Source: Cryptosporangium phraense
GTDB lineage: Bacteria; Actinomycetota; Actinomycetes; Mycobacteriales; Cryptosporangiaceae
Direction: 5' to 3'
Length of the DNA stretch: 64,000 nucleotides
Assembly (NCBI RefSeq): GCF_006912135.1
Contig: NZ_VIRS01000015.1
Coordinates: 124,001-188,000 of the forward strand
How positions within the stretch are numbered: position 1 is the first letter of the stretch; every line of letters starts with the position of its first letter. Shown here piece after piece: positions 38,454 through 47,027 of the stretch. Below the pieces are notes generated by a model. It searched no databases. It was not told where the DNA came from and saw only the letters and a program-made list of their open reading frames with translations. Position numbers and translations under genes: made by a program.

Positions 38454-40367
38454 TCACACCTCGACGTGTGAGCCCATGATCACCGTGCGGTCGCGGGGCA
38501 GGCCGAAGTGCTCGGCCGCGTCCGCGGTGATGTACGACGTCGCGATGAACAGCCGCTTGCGCCAGCGGGCCATCGTCGGCTCCGGTCCCGTCATCAGGTC
38601 GATCTTGGAGAGGAACCACGACGCGCCGTCCAGGTCGAGCGGGCGCTCGGTGTCGTCCGCGTCGAGCTGGCGCAGCGCGCCGAGGATGTCGGCGTTGTCC
38701 ATGTAGCCGAAGCGGGCCCGGACGAAGCTGATGCCGTCGTCGGCGTAGCCGAGGTCGTCGACCACGATGCGCTCCTCGGCCGGGACGCGGGGCACCGGCA
38801 TCGTCTCGATCGCCAGGATCAGGACGTGCTCGTGGCGCACGTGGTTGTGCTCGACGTTGGCGCGCAGCGCCAGCGGCGCGGTCTGCTTCCCCCGGTTGAG
38901 GAACACCGCGGTGCCCGGGACGCGGGTGATCGGCGGGGTGCCGTCGTGCATCGACTCGATGAACTCGCTGAGCGAGCCCTCCTGCCGGGTGCGCTCGGCC
39001 GTGACGATGGCCCGGCCGCGCTGCCAGGTCGTCATGATCGTGAACGCGGTCAGCGCGATGAGTAGCGGCAGCCAGGCCCCGTGGACGATCTTGGTCAGGT
39101 TGGCCGCGACGAACAGCAGGTCGATCAGCAGCAGCACGGTCGCGCCGCCGATCAGCAGCCAGGTCGGGATCTTCCGCCAGCGCAGGTGGGCGACGTAGAA
39201 GAACAGCAACGTCATGATCGTGATCGTGCCGGTGACCGCCATGCCGTAGGCGTAGGCCAGCGCGGCCGAGCTGCGGAACGCGAAGACCAGCGTGAGCACC
39301 GAGACCAGCAGCAGCCAGTTGATGAACGGGACGTAGATCTGCCCGATCGTGGTCGCCGACGTGTGCGCGATCCGCAGGCGGGGCAGGTAGCCGAGCTCGG
39401 CCGCCTGGGCCGCGACCGAGTAGGCCCCGGTGATCACGGCCTGGGCGGCGATGATCGTCGCCGCGGTCGCCAGCAGCACCAGCGGCAGCCGGGCCCAGCC
39501 CGGGGCGAGCAGGAAGAACGGGCCGCTGAGGTTGGCGCTGTCCTCGATCACCAGCGCGGCCTGCCCGAAGTAGCTGAGCATGCAGGCCGGCAGCACGAGG
39601 AACAGCCAGCCCCGGGTGATCGCGCGCCGGCCGAAGTGGCCCATGTCGGCGTAGAGCGCCTCGGCCCCGGTGACCGAGAGCACGATCGCGGCCAGCGCGA
39701 AGAACGCGATGCCGAAGTGGCCGGCCAGGAACCCGACCGCGTACGTCGGCGACAGCGCTTCGAGGATGCTGGGGTGTTTCGCGATCCCGGTGACCCCGAG
39801 GACCCCGATCGTGACGAACCACAGGATCATCACCGGGCCGAAGAACCGCCCGACGGCCGCCGTGCCCCGGCGCTGCACCAGGAACAGCGCCACGATGATC
39901 ACCGCGGTGATCGGCACGACCCACTCGTCGAACGAGGGTTCGACGAGTTTCAGGCCCTCGGTGGCCGACAGCACCGAGATCGCCGGGGTGATCATGCTGT
40001 CGCCGAAGAACAGCGCGGCGCCGAAGATGCCCAGCCCGGCCAGCGTCATCGCGGTGCGCCGGGTGCGCCCGGCGCCGAGCCGGCGCAACAGCGTGATCAG
40101 GGCCATGATGCCGCCCTCGCCGTCGTTGTCGGCGCGCATGGCCAGCAGGATGTACGTGACCGTGACGATGATCATCACCGACCAGAAGATGGTCGAGACG
40201 ACGCCGAACACGTTGTCGACGCTCACCGGCACCGGGTGCGGGTCGTCCGGGCTGAAGACGGTCTGCAGGGTGTAGATCGGGCTGGTGCCGATGTCGCCGA
40301 ACACGACGCCGAGCGCCCCGACGACGACCGCGAGTCGCACCGGGCCGTCGGCCTTTACGTCGGACAT
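38454..40367 (-). CDS. kup: KUP-family potassium uptake transporter
   Basis: 637 residues from ATG 40367. Twelve membrane helices start at LAVVVGALGVVFGDIGTSPI and YTLQTVF, the strongest KUP signature; GDSMITPAISVLSATEGLKL, GTAVFLNRGKQTAPLALRAN and VEHNHVRHEHVLILA follow. The cytoplasmic C-terminal part (about 460-637) is complete. It moves K+ with protons at the cell membrane. The transcript looks leaderless. It is tail to tail with the cyclase gene, four bases apart. Confidence 0.95.
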   Translation of the reverse strand: MSDVKADGPVRLAVVVGALGVVFGDIGTSPIYTLQTVFSPDDPHPVPVSVDNVFGVVSTIFWSVMIIVTVTYILLAMRADNDGEGGIMALITLLRRLGAGRTRRTAMTLAGLGIFGAALFFGDSMITPAISVLSATEGLKLVEPSFDEWVVPITAVIIVALFLVQRRGTAAVGRFFGPVMILWFVTIGVLGVTGIAKHPSILEALSPTYAVGFLAGHFGIAFFALAAIVLSVTGAEALYADMGHFGRRAITRGWLFLVLPACMLSYFGQAALVIEDSANLSGPFFLLAPGWARLPLVLLATAATIIAAQAVITGAYSVAAQAAELGYLPRLRIAHTSATTIGQIYVPFINWLLLVSVLTLVFAFRSSAALAYAYGMAVTGTITIMTLLFFYVAHLRWRKIPTWLLIGGATVLLLIDLLFVAANLTKIVHGAWLPLLIALTAFTIMTTWQRGRAIVTAERTRQEGSLSEFIESMHDGTPPITRVPGTAVFLNRGKQTAPLALRANVEHNHVRHEHVLILAIETMPVPRVPAEERIVVDDLGYADDGISFVRARFGYMDNADILGALRQLDADDTERPLDLDGASWFLSKIDLMTGPEPTMARWRKRLFIATSYITADAAEHFGLPRDRTVIMGSHVEV

Positions 40368-40373
40368 GAGGGA

Positions 40374-40379
40374 ACAGTA
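40374..40379 (-). promoter_or_regulatory. Probable -10 box of leaderless kup transcript
   Basis: Minus-strand TACTGT (40379-40374) ends six bases before the kup ATG. It lies in the 27-base gap behind the sugar porter gene, so kup can be transcribed on its own. The usual c-di-AMP riboswitch has no room here. Confidence 0.5.
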
Positions 40380-40394
40380 CGACCCGCCCGCGGG

Positions 40395-41783
40395 TCAGAA
40401 ATCGGCGGGCTTGAACTTGCCTTTCTGCAGGTGGTCCTCGATCTGCTCGAGGCTGTGGCCGGTCAGCTCGGGCATCTTCCGGTAGAGGAAGACGAACGCG
40501 ACGACGTTGAACAGTGCGTACAGCCAGAACGTCGGGCCGGTGCCGATCGCGTTCATCAGGCTGAGCAGCGTGAGCGTGATCAGGACGTTGGTGCCCCAGA
40601 GAGAGGCCGACTGGGCCGCGGCGCCGGCCGCCCGGGTGGCCAGCGGGTAGATCTCGGAGCCGGTGAGCCAGCCCATGAGCTGGATCCCGCCGGCCGTGCA
40701 GGCCATGAAGAACACGAGCGTGGCGATGATCCACGGCACCATCGACTTGCCGCTGTGGCCGGTCGCGAAGAACGTCCCGAGCACGATCAGCGCGAGCGCG
40801 GCGAACGGCAGCGTCACCAGCGTCAGGCGGCGACGGCCGACGCGGTCGATGATCGCCAGGCCGACGAGCTGGGCGACCAGGTAGGTGAGGCCGAGGGCGA
40901 CCGAGACCCGGAGCGCGGTGGAGTCGCCGAAGCCGTTGTCGGTGAGGATCGTCGGCGTGTAGTAGACGATCATCTCGATGCCGGAGAGCTGGGTGAAGAC
41001 CGCCAGCCCGCAGCCGACGACCAGCGCCGGCCGGACCCAGGCCTTCTTCAGCCCGGCCCAGCCGCGGGTGCTGGCCTCCTGCTCTTCTTTGACGTTCTCC
41101 TCGATCTCGTGCAGCTCCTGATCGAGGTCGGCGTCGTCGGCCCGGACCCGGGCCAGGGCCGCCCTCGCGTCGCCGCCCTCGCGGGCCAGCCAGCGCGGGC
41201 TCTCGGGCAGCCGGAGCATCAGCAGGAACATCAGACCGGCCGGGACCGCGGCCAGGCCGATCGCCAGCCGCCAGTCGATGACCTCGGCCGCGCCGACGAT
41301 CGTGGCGATCACGATGCCGACGCCGATCGCGATCTGGAAGAACAGCACCAGACGGCCCCGGTAGGCCGACGGCGCGAGCTCGGCCACGTAGACCGGTGCG
41401 GTCTGGGTGGCTCCGCCGACCGCGAAGCCGAGCACGAGCCGGCTGAGCGAGAGCGTGATCGGCTCGGGCGAGAGCGACGCGGCCACCGCCCCGACGACGA
41501 ACACGATGCCGATCAGCAGCAGCGTCCCGTGGCGGCCCCGGCGCTCCGCTAAGCGGCTGCAGGTGAGCGCGCCGATGACCGCCCCGACCAGGATCGACGC
41601 GGTGATCGTCTGCTCCCAGACGTGGCCGATGCCGAAGTCGTCGCCGATCTGGAGCAGCGCGCCGGAGATGATCCCGGTGTCGTACCCGTACAGGAGGCCG
41701 GAGATCGCCGAGACGAGCGCGACGACGATCACCGAGCCGGTCAGCCGGTCGTTCTGACGGGGGAGTTCCTGCGTCCGACTCAT
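40395..41783 (-). CDS. MFS sugar porter
   Basis: 462 residues, twelve membrane helices with GGGAGG before the ATG. Sugar-porter signatures: GYDTGIISGALLQIGDDFGI at helix one, loop 2-3 RLAERRGRHG, PESPRWLAREGGDARAALAR after helix six, loop 8-9 IDRVGRRRLT, and the helix-ten motif GSEIYPLATRAAGAAAQSAS. The central loop is charged and long. It takes up a hexose, pentose or polyol with protons. The kup gene lies 27 bases downstream on the same strand. Confidence 0.93.
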   Translation of the reverse strand: MSRTQELPRQNDRLTGSVIVVALVSAISGLLYGYDTGIISGALLQIGDDFGIGHVWEQTITASILVGAVIGALTCSRLAERRGRHGTLLLIGIVFVVGAVAASLSPEPITLSLSRLVLGFAVGGATQTAPVYVAELAPSAYRGRLVLFFQIAIGVGIVIATIVGAAEVIDWRLAIGLAAVPAGLMFLLMLRLPESPRWLAREGGDARAALARVRADDADLDQELHEIEENVKEEQEASTRGWAGLKKAWVRPALVVGCGLAVFTQLSGIEMIVYYTPTILTDNGFGDSTALRVSVALGLTYLVAQLVGLAIIDRVGRRRLTLVTLPFAALALIVLGTFFATGHSGKSMVPWIIATLVFFMACTAGGIQLMGWLTGSEIYPLATRAAGAAAQSASLWGTNVLITLTLLSLMNAIGTGPTFWLYALFNVVAFVFLYRKMPELTGHSLEQIEDHLQKGKFKPADF

Positions 41784-41846
41784 GAAGGGGCCTCCCGGTA
41801 CGGCGCCGAACCTGGTGCCGACCGAGTTACCCAGGTTCGGGGAAAC

Positions 41847-42680
41847 TCAGTCGGCGAAGGCGGCCGCGTAGTTGCGGACGCAGACCTCCGGGGTGGCCCG
41901 CGAGGCCACGACGTGGCCGTCGACCAGCACCGGCGGGTCGAGCGGGACCATCCGGACGCGGTCCGAGCTCGCGCTCGCGAGCTGCTCGGCCGGCAGCAGC
42001 GTCCAGCCGATCGGGTCGGCGCCGACCTCGAACAGCGCGTGCAGCAGCGCGCCCGACGGCGGCCGGACCGGCGGCGCGGGCAGCGCGGCCACGATCGCGT
42101 CGTACAGCGCGGGGTCGTTCTCCCGGGACGCCAGCCGCAGGCCGCGCGGGTCGAGGTCGTCGAGGCCGACCGCCGGCTTGCCGGCCGCCGGGTGGTCGCG
42201 GGACACCACCGCGGCCAGCGGCTCCGACCAGACCCGGACCACGGTGACCGCGGGCGCGGTGACGATGCCCCGCACCAGCGCGAGGTCGAGGTCCCCGTTG
42301 CGCACCGCGTCCAGCCGGGCCACGACCGGCAGGTCGATCAGCACCGGCTCGGCCGCGTGCAGGCGGGCGAGCGCCCGGTCGAGCCGGTCGGTCACGCAGG
42401 AGGCCACGCCGATCCGCAGCCCGTCCGCCTGCCCGGCCACGACCCGGACCCGGGCCGCCGCGGCCAGCGTCTCCCGGGCCGCGTCCAGCACCCGCGCCCC
42501 GGCCGGCGTCAGCCGGACCCGGCGCGACGACCGCTCGAACAGGCGGACGCCGAGCTCGCGCTCGAGCCGCGAGACCTGCTGGCTCACCGCGGGCTGGACG
42601 ATGTGCAGCCGCTCGGCCGCCCGGCCGAAGTGCAGCTCCTCGGCGACCGTCACGAAGTACTGCAGTGATCTCAGCTCCAC
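41847..42680 (-). CDS. LysR-family transcriptional regulator
   Basis: 277 residues from GTG 42680. HTH: FVTVAEELHFGRAAERLHIV with QPAVSQQVSRLERELG, then LFERSSRRVRLTPAGARVL. The effector-binding domain (about 90-277) is of slightly reduced length. It diverges from the LLM oxidoreductase at 42765, with an ATC-N9-GAT box in between. Frames upstream to 43661 are antisense noise. Confidence 0.9.
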   Translation of the reverse strand: MELRSLQYFVTVAEELHFGRAAERLHIVQPAVSQQVSRLERELGVRLFERSSRRVRLTPAGARVLDAARETLAAAARVRVVAGQADGLRIGVASCVTDRLDRALARLHAAEPVLIDLPVVARLDAVRNGDLDLALVRGIVTAPAVTVVRVWSEPLAAVVSRDHPAAGKPAVGLDDLDPRGLRLASRENDPALYDAIVAALPAPPVRPPSGALLHALFEVGADPIGWTLLPAEQLASASSDRVRMVPLDPPVLVDGHVVASRATPEVCVRNYAAAFAD

Positions 42681-42692
42681 GACTCTGGATCT

Positions 42693-42707
42693 ATCACGGA
42701 AATTGAT
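42693..42707. promoter_or_regulatory. LysR-type box (ATC-N9-GAT)
   Basis: ATCACGGAAATTGAT lies in the 84-base divergent gap between the LysR gene and the LLM oxidoreductase, 13 bases from the LysR start. It has the ends and spacing of LysR-type binding boxes. Confidence 0.5.
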
Positions 42708-42764
42708 CGTTGCCGAGGGTGATCGCTGCTGGTTCGCGCGCACCGGGTCGGCTGGGATCGAGCC

Positions 42765-43601
42765 ATGCGCATCGGAACCGCACTGATCTCGGCCTCCTCC
42801 CCCGCCGACGTCGTGGCCGCCGCCGCGGACGCCGCCCGCCGCGGGCTCGACAGCTTCTGGACGAACCAGATGCCCGGCGGCTGGGACCCGCTGACGCTGC
42901 TGGCGCTGCTCGACGAGCGCCCGCCCGAGATCGGCACCGCGATCGTCGCGACCTACCCCCGGCACCCGGTGACGATGGCGTCCGAAGCCGTGACGCTGCA
43001 GGCGGCCAGGGGTGGGCTGGCGCTCGGGGTCGGCCCCAGCCATGCCTGGTACGTCGAGCAGGCGCTCGGGCTGTCGTACGCGTCGCCGCTCCGGCACACC
43101 CGGGAGTACCTCGAGGTGCTGCGTCCGCTGCTGCACGGTCGGCCGGCCCGGTCGCACGGGGTGGACACCGCGCTCGACGTGCGGGCCGAGCCGCCCGCGC
43201 TGCTGCTGGCCGCGCTCGGGCCGAAGATGCTGGGCCTGGCCCGCGAACTGGCCGACGGGGTGGTGCTCACCTGGGTCACGCCCGAGGTCGTGGCCGAGCG
43301 GATCGTGCCGGCCGTCGCGCCCGGGGCCCGGGTGGTGGTCGGGCTCGGCGTCGTGCTGACCAACGACCCGGACGCCGCCCGCGAGCAGGTCGCCCGGGAC
43401 TTCGGGATGGCCGGTGACCTGCCCGCCTACCGGGCGTCGCTGAGTCGCTCGGGCATCGCGTCGGTCGCCGACACGGTCGTGATCGGGGACGAGCCGGAGC
43501 TCACCCGGGCTCTCGACCGGTACCGCGACGCCGGGGCCACCGACGTCGTCCTGATGCCGTTCGGGGTCCGGGAGCGCGCGCTCGACGTGGTGAGTGCCTG
43601 A
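42765..43601 (+). CDS. LLM-class F420- or FMN-dependent oxidoreductase
   Basis: 278 residues of the luciferase-like barrel: MRIGTALISASSPADVVAAA, GLDSFWTNQMPGGWDPLTLL, EIGTAIVATYPRHPVTMASE, AARGGLALGVGPSHAWYVEQ, LGPKMLGLARELADGVVLTW. These are the motifs of F420-dependent members (mycobacterial methylene-H4MPT reductase-like). Substrate unknown. The divergent LysR regulator probably controls it. Confidence 0.9.
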   Translation: MRIGTALISASSPADVVAAAADAARRGLDSFWTNQMPGGWDPLTLLALLDERPPEIGTAIVATYPRHPVTMASEAVTLQAARGGLALGVGPSHAWYVEQALGLSYASPLRHTREYLEVLRPLLHGRPARSHGVDTALDVRAEPPALLLAALGPKMLGLARELADGVVLTWVTPEVVAERIVPAVAPGARVVVGLGVVLTNDPDAAREQVARDFGMAGDLPAYRASLSRSGIASVADTVVIGDEPELTRALDRYRDAGATDVVLMPFGVRERALDVVSA

Positions 43602-43651
43602 GCGCGCTCTAATGGAGGGACTCACTGGTACCGGGGTCTCCGAGGAGTGCA

Positions 43652-44071
43652 ATGAGCACACAGATGTCGCATGCCCCCGGTACCAAGGACGACGACCTGC
43701 TGGGCCGGGCCGGGCGGTGGCTGCTCGCGAAGATCTGGTTCGGGTGCGTGTTCTCGGGTTTCTACGCGCTGTCGCGGCACTTCGCCTGGCCGGACGCGCT
43801 CGTCTCGATCGCCGCCGCGCTCGGGGCGCTGGGGCTGGCGGTCGCCGCGTACTGGCTGCCGATCTGGACCCGGGAGTACACCACCGGCATCCGGTTCGTC
43901 GACGTCACGATCCGGGTCGTGGTGTGGCTCGGGCTGGTCGCGGCGGTGGTCTCGCTGCTGGTCGGTGAGCCGGCCGTGGGGCTGGTGGCCGGCGCGTTGC
44001 TGCTGACCACGGCCTGGCGCACGTTCGGCCCGGCCCCGGCCGACGGCTCCGCCCGCGGCCGGATCGCCTGA
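43652..44071 (+). CDS. Small membrane protein of unknown function
   Basis: 139 residues with GAGGAG upstream. Four membrane stretches: IWFGCVFSGFYALSRHF, ALVSIAAALGALGLAVAAYW, FVDVTIRVVVWLGLVAAVVS and AVGLVAGALLLTTAW. The polar N-terminus (MSTQMSHAPGTKDDD) stays in the cytoplasm. No family recognised. Confidence 0.75.
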   Translation: MSTQMSHAPGTKDDDLLGRAGRWLLAKIWFGCVFSGFYALSRHFAWPDALVSIAAALGALGLAVAAYWLPIWTREYTTGIRFVDVTIRVVVWLGLVAAVVSLLVGEPAVGLVAGALLLTTAWRTFGPAPADGSARGRIA

Positions 44072-44154
44072 TTCTCGGGGACCGCGCCCCGGCCGCGAGG
44101 GCCGAGGCGCGCGGGTCACCGGGAGGGCCGGTCAGCGCTGCTCGCGTCGCCGCC

Positions 44155-45048
44155 TCACCGCCACGGCACCGCCGGCCGGCACGTCGACGGGTCGGTCGTG
44201 GAACCCACGACCACGGTGCCGTCCGGGTCGACCGCGCAGGTGTCGCCGTCGGCGACGAACGGAGCCGTCAGCTTCCCGTGCAGCGGATATCCCCGGACGC
44301 TGGCCGGCCGGGTGGGCGGCTTCTGGTGCGTCACGCTGGCGATGAACGTGCCCTGCCGGACCCCGTAGAGATACGACTTCTCCCCGGCCGTGACGGCGAC
44401 GTTCCGCACGTCCGGGGTCGCCCGGCCGATGACGAGGGTGGTGAACGGCGGGCCACCGCTCGTCAGCACCAGATCGATCATCACCGGACCGGGCAGCCAC
44501 TGCACGTGCTCGCCGTAACCGAGCACGTCGACCTGGGCGGCCGGGGGAAGCGACGAGCGGCCGGCCACCGACCGCCAGATGCAGTAGGTCAGCTTCTCGC
44601 CGTCGGTGAGCACGGCGATCGTCTGCGTCCGGGCGTCGGTGACCGCGTTGAGCAGCTGGAGATCGTCGAGGTCGACGAACTGCTTGGCCATCCTCGTCGG
44701 CGACATGCCCTGGCCGGGTTTCTCGTTCTTCAGGGCGGTGACGCAGGCGTTGCGCAGGGCCAGACGGCCGGCCGCGGTGAAGCCGGGTAGGTCGTACGGC
44801 GCCGGCGCCGGGTGCGGGCGGTGCGACGCGGGTTCCGGCCCGCGGTGGTCGCGGATCAGCGTCAGCACGGTGACGGTCGTGCCGAGGACGACGAGTACCG
44901 CGGCCGCGGCCACCAGCGGGAGGAGGTGCCGGCGGGCGCGGGGGCCCGGGCGGCGGCGGTGGGTGGCGATGCGGCGGCGCAGGTCGGCGTGGATGGCGGC
45001 CCGGCGTTCCGGCGACACCTCGCGCTCCGGGGGAATCGTGCTGGTCAT
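44155..45048 (-). CDS. Membrane-anchored protein coupled to an ECF sigma factor
   Basis: 297 residues. A basic cytoplasmic N-terminus (about 1-45) precedes one membrane helix (LLPLVAAAAVLVVLGTTVTV) and an outer domain of about 220 residues with paired Cys (RNACVTAL, LTYCIWRS, DTCAVDPDG, STCRPAVPW). No zinc anti-sigma motif is seen. The ATGA overlap with the sigma gene suggests an anti-sigma or sensor function, as for the pair at 6756-8550, although the outer domains differ. Confidence 0.75.
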   Translation of the reverse strand: MTSTIPPEREVSPERRAAIHADLRRRIATHRRRPGPRARRHLLPLVAAAAVLVVLGTTVTVLTLIRDHRGPEPASHRPHPAPAPYDLPGFTAAGRLALRNACVTALKNEKPGQGMSPTRMAKQFVDLDDLQLLNAVTDARTQTIAVLTDGEKLTYCIWRSVAGRSSLPPAAQVDVLGYGEHVQWLPGPVMIDLVLTSGGPPFTTLVIGRATPDVRNVAVTAGEKSYLYGVRQGTFIASVTHQKPPTRPASVRGYPLHGKLTAPFVADGDTCAVDPDGTVVVGSTTDPSTCRPAVPWR

Positions 45049-45611
45049 CGGTCCTCCCCTCCGGCGTTCGCGAGTACGAGCCGGCTCAGGCGTGACTTGG
45101 CCCGGCTCACCCGGGAGCGGACACTGGCCTCGGCGATTCCGAGCACTTGGGCAGCGTCCGCATAGGAGACGCCCGACCACACGCAGAGGGCCAGGGCCTC
45201 GCGCTCGGCCCGGGGCAGCTCCTCGGTGGCCGCGAGCACCTCGGCCATCCGGCGCTCGTCGTCGAGGCGTTGGGCGACGTCGTCGGCATGGTCGGGCGCC
45301 GGACGCGGCACCGGGAGGCGCTCGAGGAGCGCCGCCCGGCGGCGCCGGGACCGGTACTCGTTGCGGACGGTGTTGGTGGCGACGGTGAGCAACCACGGCA
45401 GCGCGGAGTCGTGCACCAGCGTCACCGCGCTCCGCTGACGCCAGGCCGCGAAGAACGTCGCCGCGGTGGCGTCGTCGGCCAGCGCCCAGTTGCCGGTGAG
45501 CCGGAAACAGTGGTTGTCGACCGCCTTGAGGTGCCGGTCGAACAGCACCCCGAAGGCGTCGTCGTCGCCGGCCGCGGTGGCTTCCCACAGCTGCCGATCG
45601 GAGGTCGTCAC
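45045..45611 (-). CDS. ECF RNA polymerase sigma factor
   Basis: 188 residues from GTG 45611. Region 2: LFDRHLKAVDNHCFRLTGNW, ALADDATAATFFAAWRQRSA, then LPWLLTVATNTVRNEYRSRR. Region 4: TEELPRAEREALALCVWSGV, SYADAAQVLGIAEASVRSRV, SRAKSRLSRL. This is the plain ECF layout. It is coupled to the membrane protein at 44155 and probably transcribes its own operon; the bases upstream hold no TANNNT box. Confidence 0.9.
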   Translation of the reverse strand: MTTSDRQLWEATAAGDDDAFGVLFDRHLKAVDNHCFRLTGNWALADDATAATFFAAWRQRSAVTLVHDSALPWLLTVATNTVRNEYRSRRRRAALLERLPVPRPAPDHADDVAQRLDDERRMAEVLAATEELPRAEREALALCVWSGVSYADAAQVLGIAEASVRSRVSRAKSRLSRLVLANAGGEDR

Positions 45612-45726
45612 ACTAGTCAGTCACCGCCCGGCGGCCCCGCGTTGCACGGAACGCGAAATCGACGCAGAACCTGGCCGACGGCGGCGCATGCGCGGACAGT
45701 AACGGAATCGAACACACGGGGGGACG

Positions 45727-45978
45727 ATGACCGTCACAGTGAGGGTCCAGAGGACCACGTCGATGACCGCGACGGTCGTGAACGCGCTGCTCACGTCGGC
45801 CGAGCGGTACGCCCACCTGGCGAGGATCGTGAGCGACCGGTCGGCCGCGGCCCGGCTCGCCGAGATGGCCGGCGACGCCGAGCGGCTGGCCGAGAAGCTG
45901 CTCGCCCGCCCGGCCCGTCAGACCGCGACGAAGTCGGCGACGACGCAGGAGAGGTTGTCCGGCGCCCCGGCGTCGTGA
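45727..45978 (+). CDS. Small hypothetical helical protein (83 aa)
   Basis: Starts MTVTVRVQRTTSMTATVVNA and is mostly helix (TSAERYAHLARIVSDRSAAA, RLAEMAGDAERLAEKLLARP). The final 20 residues are encoded antisense to the 3' end of the MerR-PP2C gene (61-base overlap). A G-run precedes the ATG. No family recognised; the codon pattern is reasonable. Confidence 0.45.
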   Translation: MTVTVRVQRTTSMTATVVNALLTSAERYAHLARIVSDRSAAARLAEMAGDAERLAEKLLARPARQTATKSATTQERLSGAPAS

Positions 45979-46952
45979 ACCAGCCGGACGAGCGCGCCCA
46001 CCACGTCGTCCGGGGTGTCCCCGGTGGTCAGCGCGGAGTGCAGCGCCGGGCGGGCGACGACCGCCGACACCCCGTCCGAGCAGAGCAGGTACCGGTCGCC
46101 GGGCAGCGCGGTGCGCAGGCCGAGGTCGGCCTCGACCGCGGACGCGCCGACGCCGAGCGCTCGCGTCAGCAGCGCCCGCTGCGGATGCCCGGCCGCGCCC
46201 TCGAGGCTGAGCCGGCCCTGGTCGATCTGGGTCTGGACCCAGGTGTGGTCGGTGGTGAGCTGCACCAGCTCGCCGGCGCGAACGAGGTACGCGCGGGTGT
46301 CCCCGACGTGCACGAGACCGAGCTGCGACCCGTTGCGCACCAGCGCGGTGAGCGTGGTGTCGCCACCCACCGCGCGAACCCGGCGGTCGGCGTCCTCGAC
46401 CGCGTCGACCAGGGTGCTCAAGAGCCTGGCGTCGGCCGGGCCGCTTTCGACGAGGGCCGCGATCGCGGCCGCGCTGGCGGCCGCTCCGGACGGGCCCCGG
46501 ACGCCGTCGGCGACGGCCAGCAGGTGATCGCTCGCGTGCACGGAGTCGTCGTTGACGTCCCGGACGTCGCCGGGCTCGCTCGCGGTCGCGTACCGGACGG
46601 TCAGCGTGGTGGACATGGTGTTCCTTCCCGACAGATGCTCGAGGAGAAGTCCGGCCACCCGGGCGCGGACCGCGTTCTCGGCGGTCACCCGTCGCCAGTA
46701 CGCGGCGACCGCCTCGGCCGCGGCCGGACCGTCCAGCGTGCAGACGGTCCGGATCTCGGCCAGCGGCATCCCGATCCGGCGCAGCTCGGCGATGAGCCGG
46801 GCGGTGTCGAGCTGGGCCGGGTCGTAGAACCGGTAGCCCGACTCCGGGTCCACCGCCACCGGCGGCAGCAGCCCCGACGAGTCGTAGAGCCGCAGCGCCT
46901 TCGGCGTCAGCCCGGAACGCCGGGCGAACGCACCGATGGTCAGCAAGCGCAC
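45918..46952 (-). CDS. MerR regulator fused to a PP2C-type Ser/Thr phosphatase
   Basis: 344 residues from GTG 46952, which lies nine bases after GAGGAGG (the ATG at 46961 is too close to it). Residues 1-70 are a MerR winged helix: LLTIGAFARRSGLTPKALRL, YDSSGLLPPVAVDPESGYRF. A helix (about 75-108) leads to a PP2C domain with metal sites DVNDDSV (D132-D136), VADGVRG (D149), GDTRAYLV, CSDGVSAVV and PDNLSCVV. It would join ligand or redox sensing on DNA to dephosphorylation, perhaps of itself or of a kinase target. No kinase is adjacent. Confidence 0.88.
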   Translation of the reverse strand: MRLLTIGAFARRSGLTPKALRLYDSSGLLPPVAVDPESGYRFYDPAQLDTARLIAELRRIGMPLAEIRTVCTLDGPAAAEAVAAYWRRVTAENAVRARVAGLLLEHLSGRNTMSTTLTVRYATASEPGDVRDVNDDSVHASDHLLAVADGVRGPSGAAASAAAIAALVESGPADARLLSTLVDAVEDADRRVRAVGGDTTLTALVRNGSQLGLVHVGDTRAYLVRAGELVQLTTDHTWVQTQIDQGRLSLEGAAGHPQRALLTRALGVGASAVEADLGLRTALPGDRYLLCSDGVSAVVARPALHSALTTGDTPDDVVGALVRLVHDAGAPDNLSCVVADFVAV

Positions 46953-46996
46953 GGGAGCCATCCTCCTCGCGCCGGCCACGGTGACCGGCGCGTTCC

Positions 46997-47027
46997 ACGC
47001 TGGGCCCGGCCCCCGGGTGAAGGTCAA
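46997..47027 (-). promoter_or_regulatory. Possible MerR-type promoter with a 19-base spacer
   Basis: On the minus strand TTGACC (47027-47022) is followed by TTCACCCGGG and, 19 bases on, CAGCGT (47002-46997). The TTGACCTTCACC -35 and long spacer are typical of promoters driven by MerR proteins. It overlaps the end of the aldo/keto reductase gene and would make the fusion self-controlled. Confidence 0.35.

Noticed and set aside
40368-40394. c-di-AMP (ydaO-type) riboswitch upstream of kup
   Set aside because: Only 27 bases separate kup from the sugar porter stop, far too short for this riboswitch, and a leaderless promoter is present instead.
39081-41552. 823-codon plus-strand frame antisense to kup and the sugar porter
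   Set aside because: The minus strand carries two complete transporters; the plus translation is charged low-complexity sequence.
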